This document shows positions 14,004 to 18,632 of a DNA stretch of 18,632 nucleotides, piece by piece. The first letter of the stretch is position 1; every line of letters begins with the position of its first letter. The stretch comes from an uncultured Lachnospiraceae bacterium (GTDB lineage: Bacteria > Bacillota_A > Clostridia > Lachnospirales > Lachnospiraceae), in assembly GCA_902795835.1 (NCBI GenBank), contig CADBNA010000237.1, positions 1 to 18,632 on the forward strand, read 5' to 3'. Made by a program: the position numbers and the translations under genes. The notes beneath the pieces are model-generated. The model saw only the letters and a list, made by a program, of their open reading frames with translations, was not told the DNA's origin and searched no databases.

Positions 14004-16196
14004 ATGGACAACAGAATACGCATGTTGAATAACAGGAAAACGGAGGCTTGCTCCCGACAAAAAGCATCCTCCGTTCTTTTTGTGATTTTCTGCATACTGT
14101 ATGCGGCCGGACTTGCCGGCCTGTTTCTGCTCAATGCCAACAGACTGACATGGATGGAGAATGAAACCTGGAAAGCGCAGGAAATCTCCGAAGCGGCAGA
14201 AGGTACCGTTTGTATTCTGCCCCTGGCAGACCGCATGGAGATGATTCACACAGTCTGGGTTGTCTGTGAGAGACGGGCAGATTCTCATATCGGCAGTCTC
14301 GTCCTTCTGGATGCCGATGGGAATACTGTCGGAGAATTGGTCCGGCTGAGATGTGATGAGAAGGATAATAATGAAGACTGGTGGATGTACCGTCTGTCGG
14401 ACAGAACCCGTCTGAAACAAAGAAAAGGCGGCAGCCTGCAGCTGACTTTTTCCTCGGACCCGCAGTACGGAGAGGGGGGACTACTGTATATCCGGGCTTA
14501 TGGCGGCCCGAGGGAATCGTTTTGGATCAGGTGGACAGTTCTGTTGGCTGTGTTCGGCCTGGTCTTTCTGGGCCGCTGGGGTTATCTGCTGCGCAGGGGA
14601 CAGTCTCCTCTTCAGGATTTAGTCATACAGGCCATGCTGGTGATGATCGCAGCTTTTCTTTCTACTTTGATTTATGCGTCGGCCTGGAACTTTGAGAATA
14701 TTGATGAGTATGATAATATGATCGGAGGCCTGGTTCTGCACGGTCAGCACAAGGTCATTTACAGGGATTACGTGACACAGCACACCCCGTTTCCTTATTG
14801 GCTGTGTGCAGGATATGCAGCCATGGGTGCAGGTTCGCCGGAACAGTTCCGGCTGCTCTTCCAGCTGTCCGGTTCGCTCGTGATGGGATTACTGTTCATA
14901 CGGCACAGAAAGAGCCGGAGCCGAAAAGCGGGGATTGCCCTGCTGGCCATTCTGTGGGGGCCGGTCGGGATGACAACCGTTTATGCTGCCACAGGCACGA
15001 TCCTGGGAGATCATACACAGGCAATGGCCATGTGTGTTCTGCTGGCAGAGATGCTGTCGTATTTTGAGGACCATCGTCTGGATACGGCGCGGTGCTGCAT
15101 TGTCAGCGCCTGTGTTTTTACCGCTGTGACATCCGCTTTTCTGAGTGTGTATGCATTGGCTGCGGCAGCTGCGGCTGTGCTGGCAGAAGATCTGCTTTTC
15201 CGGATCCGGTTAAGAGAAAAGCCCGGAAGGGTTTTGGCACAATATCTGCGGCTGCTGCTGATTACCATGGCTCCCTTCGCTGCAATGGCACTGTATTTTG
15301 CTGTGAATCATGCTCTGCAGGACATGATTGATCTTGCATTCCGCTTTAACGTAGAAGTATACAGCAAGTATATCGGTCTGGGGACGAACAGGCTGCAGCC
15401 GGTGATCGACGCCTGCAGGATGACATCCGGCCTGGTCCGGGAGCTGTTCACAGAAGCCGCCGCATTCACGCTGGACGCCGATGAGATCCCACAGCTGTTG
15501 ATGATAATCCTGTGCTTTTTTACTCTTGGCAGGATGCTGTTCCGGAAGCGGTTTATACCGGCTGCAGGCATCGGGGCATTCCTGGTGCTGCAGGCCGTCC
15601 GGGATGTGAGATGGTTTCATTCGGGAATGTTCTGGGAGACCCTGCTTCTGTTTTGCCTGATATTCCTGCCGTGGGCAGGGGAAGAAATCCTGGCTTCCGG
15701 AGATCCGGCGGGCGATGCACCGCCGTATGCGCAGGATGGAAAAAAAAGGCCTTCGCGGGGAAAAGGGATCTGGATCTGCAGGATCCTGGCGGCAGTCTGG
15801 CTTCTTGGGGTCGCCCTGCCTGCGGCAGATCTGTATTTCTATAAGATCCAGGTTGATTTTTCGCGGGAACTGCCGTATGTGGACCAGAAACAGCAGGATA
15901 TTGCGGATCTTCTTTTGCCTGGGGAAGAGATTTATTTCAGCGGCACAGCCATGTTTCTGGCGGCAACAGGGCACCTTCCTGTAAACCGTCTCATATGGAA
16001 TTATCCCTGGTATATGGAATGGTATCAGGATGAATGTGTAGAGGATCTTAAGATGGCAGAGCCGCATGTTGTCATGTATAATCCTGATGAAGAGGTATGG
16101 AGCTGCAAGGACTTCACACCAGATTTAAGAGCCGTTGTGGAGAAAGAATATGAACTGTCGGATCTTCCGGATGTATATATCCGGAAGGAACGGTAA
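14004..16196 (+). CDS. Polytopic GT-C-type glycosyltransferase-like membrane protein
   Basis: 730 residues. Hydrophobic segment 22-44 is followed by a polar extracytoplasmic-type domain (45-170), then many membrane segments from about 173 to 620, and a soluble C-terminal domain of about 105 residues with many aromatic residues. After the third membrane segment comes D234-E-Y-D237 and then Y-R-D-Y-V-T-Q-H-T-P-F-P-Y-W; acidic residues in this first large external loop are the hallmark of GT-C enzymes that use polyprenyl-phosphate sugars as donors. CGGGAG (13992-13997) lies 6 bases before ATG 14004. The GT2 gene follows after 11 bases and probably makes its donor. Target (cell wall polymer, lipid or surface protein) is unknown; the adjacent surface protein is a tempting candidate only by position. 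Confidence 0.72.
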   Translation: MDNRIRMLNNRKTEACSRQKASSVLFVIFCILYAAGLAGLFLLNANRLTWMENETWKAQEISEAAEGTVCILPLADRMEMIHTVWVVCERRADSHIGSLVLLDADGNTVGELVRLRCDEKDNNEDWWMYRLSDRTRLKQRKGGSLQLTFSSDPQYGEGGLLYIRAYGGPRESFWIRWTVLLAVFGLVFLGRWGYLLRRGQSPLQDLVIQAMLVMIAAFLSTLIYASAWNFENIDEYDNMIGGLVLHGQHKVIYRDYVTQHTPFPYWLCAGYAAMGAGSPEQFRLLFQLSGSLVMGLLFIRHRKSRSRKAGIALLAILWGPVGMTTVYAATGTILGDHTQAMAMCVLLAEMLSYFEDHRLDTARCCIVSACVFTAVTSAFLSVYALAAAAAAVLAEDLLFRIRLREKPGRVLAQYLRLLLITMAPFAAMALYFAVNHALQDMIDLAFRFNVEVYSKYIGLGTNRLQPVIDACRMTSGLVRELFTEAAAFTLDADEIPQLLMIILCFFTLGRMLFRKRFIPAAGIGAFLVLQAVRDVRWFHSGMFWETLLLFCLIFLPWAGEEILASGDPAGDAPPYAQDGKKRPSRGKGIWICRILAAVWLLGVALPAADLYFYKIQVDFSRELPYVDQKQQDIADLLLPGEEIYFSGTAMFLAATGHLPVNRLIWNYPWYMEWYQDECVEDLKMAEPHVVMYNPDEEVWSCKDFTPDLRAVVEKEYELSDLPDVYIRKER

Positions 16197-16207
16197 AGGA
16201 GAATCTC

Positions 16208-16921
16208 ATGAAAGATGTTTTGTACATTGTAATACCCGCATATAATGAGGAAGAAAATATTCGCGAACTGATTGACATGTGGTATCCGGTTATCGAGCGG
16301 CACGACGGAGACGGAAAATCCAGGCTTCTGGTCATAGATGACGGAAGCAAAGACGCGACGCCTGCGATTCTGGCGGAGCTGGGAAAAGACCGGCCCCTTC
16401 TGCAGACCGTCACAAAGCCGAACGGCGGACACGGGCCGGCGGTGATTTTCGGGTACCGCCAGGCGCTCCTTCAGGGAGCGGACTATATCTTCCAGACCGA
16501 TTCAGATCTTCAGACACTGGCAGAGGAATTTGAGCCGTTCTGGAAGCGCCGCAGACAGTATGACGCTGTTCTCGGCATGCGTCCGGACCGGGGGGACGGT
16601 GCGTCCAGAAAATTTGTTGAGAACACGCTCCGCTTCATTCTGTTCCTGAATTTCGGCGTGTCTGTGCCGGACGCGAACGCGCCCTTCCGTCTGATGAAGA
16701 GACAGCTGCTGGAGAAATACCTGGACAGACTGCCGGAGGATTACAACCTGCCGAATGTCATGCTTACAGTCTTTTTCGCCTATTACCACGAGAATATCTG
16801 CTTCCGGAAGATTACCTTCCGTCCCAGACAGGGCGGAAAAAACAGCATCAATATCCGGAAAATCATCGGGATCGGGAAAAGGAGCCTGCAGGATTTCCGG
16901 ACATTTAAAAAACAGCTCTGA
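16208..16921 (+). CDS. Family 2 glycosyltransferase, polyprenyl-phosphate sugar synthase-like
   Basis: 237 residues with a GT-A fold: I-P-A-Y-N-E-E-E-N-I at 9-18, V-I-D-D-G-S near 40 for nucleotide-sugar binding, and the metal-site motif T-D-S-D-L-Q, which corresponds to the D-x-D-L-Q motif of dolichol/undecaprenyl-phosphate mannose or glucose synthases. F-R-L-M near 160 and the basic C-terminal region R-Q-G-G-K-N-S also fit that group. There is no C-terminal membrane pair, so it is the soluble, short form. AAGGAG (16196-16201), overlapping the upstream stop, sits 6 bases before ATG 16208. It likely transfers a sugar from a nucleotide donor to polyprenyl phosphate on the inner face of the membrane for use by the GT-C partner encoded just before it. 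Which sugar is used cannot be read. Confidence 0.85.
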   Translation: MKDVLYIVIPAYNEEENIRELIDMWYPVIERHDGDGKSRLLVIDDGSKDATPAILAELGKDRPLLQTVTKPNGGHGPAVIFGYRQALLQGADYIFQTDSDLQTLAEEFEPFWKRRRQYDAVLGMRPDRGDGASRKFVENTLRFILFLNFGVSVPDANAPFRLMKRQLLEKYLDRLPEDYNLPNVMLTVFFAYYHENICFRKITFRPRQGGKNSINIRKIIGIGKRSLQDFRTFKKQL

Positions 16922-16961
16922 GCCCGTACCGGGGAACTCCGTAATAAATCCGTAAAAAATG

Positions 16962-16999
16962 GAGCTGCCGCTGTAAAGACTCTTGACAGCGGCCGGCTC
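16962..16999. promoter_or_regulatory. Inverted repeat overlapping the -35 box of the rpmG promoter
   Basis: GAGC (16962-16965) and CCGCTGT (16968-16974) match, as reverse complement, ACAGCGG (16986-16992) and GCTC (16996-16999). The right arm contains the last three bases of the -35 hexamer. It could be an operator for a dimeric regulator or, in RNA reading in from the GT2 gene, a hairpin ending that transcript; there is no T tract directly after it. Confidence 0.5.
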
Positions 17000-17011
17000 A
17001 GATGCTATATT
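16983..17011 (+). promoter_or_regulatory. Promoter of rpmG-secE-nusG-rplK-rplA
   Basis: TTGACA (16983-16988) is a perfect -35 and TATATT (17006-17011) a good -10, 17 bases apart, with TGC directly before the -10 box. The leader of about 80 bases contains AGAC-GAAAAG-GTCT (a 4-bp stem near 17022-17035) followed by A and eight T residues, a possible weak attenuator. Confidence 0.82.
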
Positions 17012-17097
17012 CTTGAAAGTGAGACGAAAAGGTCTATTTTTTTTGCTCCGATTTTTTATATTTATCCAATATCAATGCTTCTATGGAGGTGGGAGTC

Positions 17098-17247
17098 GTG
17101 CGTACAAGAATCACATTGGCATGTACGGAATGCAAGCAGCGCAATTACAATACAACCAAGGAAAAAAAGAATCATCCTGAGCGTATGGAGATCAGCAAAT
17201 ACTGCAGATTCTGCAGAAAGCACACGCTGCACAGAGAGACGAAGTAA
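17098..17247 (+). CDS. rpmG: 50S ribosomal protein L33
   Basis: 49 residues from a GTG start, the usual length for bacterial L33. R-I-T-L-A-C9-T-E-C12-K-Q-R-N-Y-N-T-T-K is the conserved N-terminal part, and C36-R-F-C39 with K-H-T-L-H-R-E-T-K is the C-terminal part. The two C-x-x-C pairs mark the zinc-binding (C+) form. GGAGGTGGGA (17085-17094) is the ribosome binding site for GTG 17098. An in-frame ATG at 17083 would add five residues but overlaps this site and is not the family start. It is the first gene of the housekeeping transcript; secE follows after 38 bases. Confidence 0.95.
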   Translation: MRTRITLACTECKQRNYNTTKEKKNHPERMEISKYCRFCRKHTLHRETK

Positions 17248-17285
17248 CCGGTCGGGCTCTGCTGTATACATGCGAGGAGATAATC

Positions 17286-17510
17286 ATGGCAGACGAGAAT
17301 AAGAAAGCCAAAAAAAACATAAAAAAAGAAACCAAAAAGGAAAGCTGGACGAAAGGACTGAAGGCAGAGTGGAATAAGATCATCTGGACCGACCGGAAGA
17401 CACTCGGCAGACAGACCGTGGCCGTCGTCTCTATTTCCGCAATCGTATGTCTGATGATCACCCTGGTCGACAGCCTCGGACTGCAGATCATGGAACTCAT
17501 AATCAGATAA
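17286..17510 (+). CDS. secE: Preprotein translocase subunit SecE
   Basis: 74 residues: a Lys-rich cytoplasmic N-terminus, the conserved segment L-K-A-E-W-N-K-I-I-W-T-D-R-K-T at about 25-39, and one membrane helix from about residue 44 to 62. Bacterial SecE of the short, single-span type has this size. It clamps the SecY channel of the general secretion system in the membrane. GAGGAGA (17274-17280) is 5 bases before the ATG. The position between rpmG and nusG is the usual one. Confidence 0.95.
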   Translation: MADENKKAKKNIKKETKKESWTKGLKAEWNKIIWTDRKTLGRQTVAVVSISAIVCLMITLVDSLGLQIMELIIR

Positions 17511-17524
17511 GGAAAAGGTGAGCA

Positions 17525-18046
17525 ATGGCAGAAGCGAAATGGTATGTGGTCCACACCTATTCCGGCTATGAGAACAAGGTTAAGGCCAACATAGAGAAGA
17601 CGATTGAGAACAGACATCTGGAGGACCAGATCCTCGAGGTACGGGTACCGATCGAAGAAGTCGTGGAAGTCAGGAACGGCACAAAGAAGCCGGTTCAGAA
17701 AAAGCTGTTTCCGGGATATGTTCTGCTTCACATGGTTATGAACGACGATACCTGGTATGTTGTGCGCAACACCAGAGGCGTTACGGGATTTGTAGGACCG
17801 GGGTCCAAACCGGTGCCGCTCTCTCCGGAGGAGATGCGCCCGCTGGGTGTGGACACCGGAGAAAAAATCGTCATCGACCTGGAGGTCGGAGATCCCATCG
17901 TCGTGATCGGCGGCGCGTGGAAGGATACAGCCGGTGTGATCACGGCTGTCAATAAGAGCAAACAGACAGTGACAATCAATGTCGAGCTGTTTGGTAGGGC
18001 GACACCTGTGGAAATCAGTTTCGCCGAAGTAAGAAAGGCCGGATAA
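17525..18046 (+). CDS. nusG: Transcription termination/antitermination factor NusG
   Basis: 173 residues. The N-terminal NGN domain begins W-Y-V-V-H-T-Y-S-G-Y-E-N-K-V-K and includes K-L-F-P-G-Y-V-L and R-N-T-R-G-V-T-G-F-V-G. The C-terminal KOW domain (about 118-171) has V-G-D-P-I-V-V-I-G-G-A-W and ends with the conserved E-L-F-G-R-A-T-P-V-E-I-S-F. NusG binds RNA polymerase and modulates pausing, Rho-dependent termination and coupling to the ribosome. AAGGTGA (17515-17521) is the ribosome binding site. GGCCGG (18037-18042) and CCGGCC (18050-18055) form a hairpin around its stop codon. Confidence 0.97.
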   Translation: MAEAKWYVVHTYSGYENKVKANIEKTIENRHLEDQILEVRVPIEEVVEVRNGTKKPVQKKLFPGYVLLHMVMNDDTWYVVRNTRGVTGFVGPGSKPVPLSPEEMRPLGVDTGEKIVIDLEVGDPIVVIGGAWKDTAGVITAVNKSKQTVTINVELFGRATPVEISFAEVRKAG

Positions 18047-18055
18047 GCGCCGGCC

Positions 18056-18083
18056 GTGGGAGGGAAGTTCCCGCAAATACCAC
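18056..18083 (+). promoter_or_regulatory. L1-binding-site-like RNA hairpin before rplK
   Basis: GTGGGAGGGA, an inner TTCCCGC, and AAATACCAC fold with GTGG-CCAC and GGGA-TCCC stems. The flanks GTGGGAG and AAATACCAC are the same words that form the L1 site in 23S rRNA, so this is a likely mRNA mimic through which free L1 represses translation of its own operon. The motif lies 23 bases before the rplK start. Confidence 0.72.
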
Positions 18084-18105
18084 ATTATTTTAGGAGGTGC
18101 CGAAA

Positions 18106-18531
18106 ATGGCAAAAAAAGTAACAGGTTACATCAAACTGCAGATTCCGGCAGGCAAGGCAACCCCGGCTCCGCCGGTAGGACCGGCTCTCGGACAGCACGG
18201 CGTGAACATCGTTCAGTTTACGAAGGAATTTAATGCCAGAACAGCTGATCAGGGCGACCTGCTGATTCCTGTTGTGATCACGGTCTACGCGGACCGGAGC
18301 TTCAGCTTTATCACTAAGACTCCGCCGGCAGCCGTACTTCTGAAAAAGGCCTGCAATATCAAATCCGGATCCGGCGAACCCAACAAGACCAAGGTCGCCA
18401 CGATCTCCAAAGACAAGATCCGTGAGATCGCCGAGCTCAAGAAGCCTGATCTGAATGCAGCTTCCGTTGAGGCTGCCATGAGCATGATCGCCGGCACGGC
18501 GCGCAGCATGGGTATTGTTGTTGAGGATTGA
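18106..18531 (+). CDS. rplK: 50S ribosomal protein L11
   Basis: 141 residues, the standard length. It starts [16 protein letters not shown] and contains [15 protein letters not shown], the Pro-rich N-terminal motif that contacts the GTPase-associated centre, and near the end [11 protein letters not shown], the C-terminal rRNA-binding part. ATG 18106 is chosen over the in-frame GTG at 18097 because TAGGAGGTG (18091-18099) is the ribosome binding site and overlaps that GTG. The gene sits between nusG and rplA, as usual. Confidence 0.97.
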   Translation: MAKKVTGYIKLQIPAGKATPAPPVGPALGQHGVNIVQFTKEFNARTADQGDLLIPVVITVYADRSFSFITKTPPAAVLLKKACNIKSGSGEPNKTKVATISKDKIREIAELKKPDLNAASVEAAMSMIAGTARSMGIVVED

Positions 18532-18561
18532 CAGGAGTCGGAATAATTACAGGTAAAACAC

Positions 18562-18590
18562 GTGGGAGGGATCATTCCCGCCACTACCAC
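18562..18590 (+). promoter_or_regulatory. L1-binding-site-like RNA hairpin before rplA
   Basis: A second copy of the L1-type motif: GTGGGAGGGA, ATTCCCGC, then ACTACCAC, with the same GTGG-CCAC and GGGA-TCCC pairing as the copy before rplK. It ends just before the AGGAGGA ribosome binding site (18591-18597) of rplA, so L1 binding would directly block initiation there. Confidence 0.7.
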
Positions 18591-18604
18591 AGGAGGAAAT
18601 TACT

Positions 18605-18632
18605 ATGAAGCACGGAAAGAAATATGCAGAGG
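18605..18632 (+). CDS. rplA: 50S ribosomal protein L1, start only
   Basis: Only nine codons are inside the window (M-K-H-G-K-K-Y-A-E), in the position where L1 follows L11, with AGGAGGA 7 bases before the ATG. The N-terminus matches the usual M-K-(H/R)-G-K-(K/R)-Y start of Clostridia L1. The identity rests mainly on gene order and the L1-type leader hairpin. Confidence 0.85.

Noticed and set aside
17083..17097. ATG 17083 as the start of L33
   Set aside because: In frame, but it lies over the ribosome binding site and would add residues absent from the family; GTG 17098 fits better.
18097..18105. GTG 18097 as the start of L11
   Set aside because: It is part of the TAGGAGGTG ribosome binding site; ATG 18106 gives the standard 141-residue L11.

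Overview
The window looks like a Gram-positive chromosome of the Clostridia, most likely a Lachnospiraceae-type gut bacterium. The evidence is the strong GGAGG ribosome binding sites, the rpmG-secE-nusG-rplK-rplA order, the zinc-ribbon L33, WXG100-type proteins, and a giant surface protein built from thioester, SpaA/Cna-B and VaFE ester-bond domains. All genes I can support lie on the + strand. The taxonomic placement is inference from gene style, not a search result.

Layout. 1-363 is the C-terminal part of a flavodoxin-fold NAD(P)H oxidoreductase. 364-1211 has no convincing gene; it holds a hairpin, an 81-bp tandem repeat, a near-consensus promoter (1003-1031) and a leader with a 9-bp inverted repeat. 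From 1212 to 13836 runs one closely packed array that reads like a single operon: a WXG100 protein (W-E-G), a coiled-coil small protein, a small helical protein, a 57-aa pentapeptide-repeat-like ORF, a second W-Q-G small protein, an exported protein of unknown function, a DUF2974/Mbeg1-like alpha/beta hydrolase (GHSKG), an octopine/nopaline-dehydrogenase-family enzyme, an ATP-grasp ligase, and a 1,924-aa surface protein. The last three genes overlap by 4 bases at each junction (ATGA), so they are probably translationally coupled.

How they may work together. The front of the operon resembles a type VII (ESX/WXG100) substrate and accessory locus, but no EssC-type ATPase is visible here. The back pairs two biosynthetic enzymes (reductive amine-keto-acid condensation and ATP-dependent carboxylate-amine ligation) with a surface protein carrying a compact subtilisin domain, a Cys-Gln thioester domain, four Thr-Gln ester-bond repeats, an isopeptide-type domain and SpaA domains. 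No canonical LPXTG is present. This combination of secretion-type small proteins, a lipase-like enzyme, opine-type chemistry and a protease-adhesin is the best candidate in the window for an undescribed system.

A second transcription unit (promoter 13908-13936) encodes a GT-C-type membrane glycosyltransferase and a GT2 polyprenyl-phosphate-sugar-synthase-like enzyme. The third (promoter 16983-17011) is the housekeeping unit rpmG-secE-nusG-rplK-rplA. It carries two copies of an L1-binding-site-like hairpin, one before rplK and one before rplA. rplA is cut by the window end.
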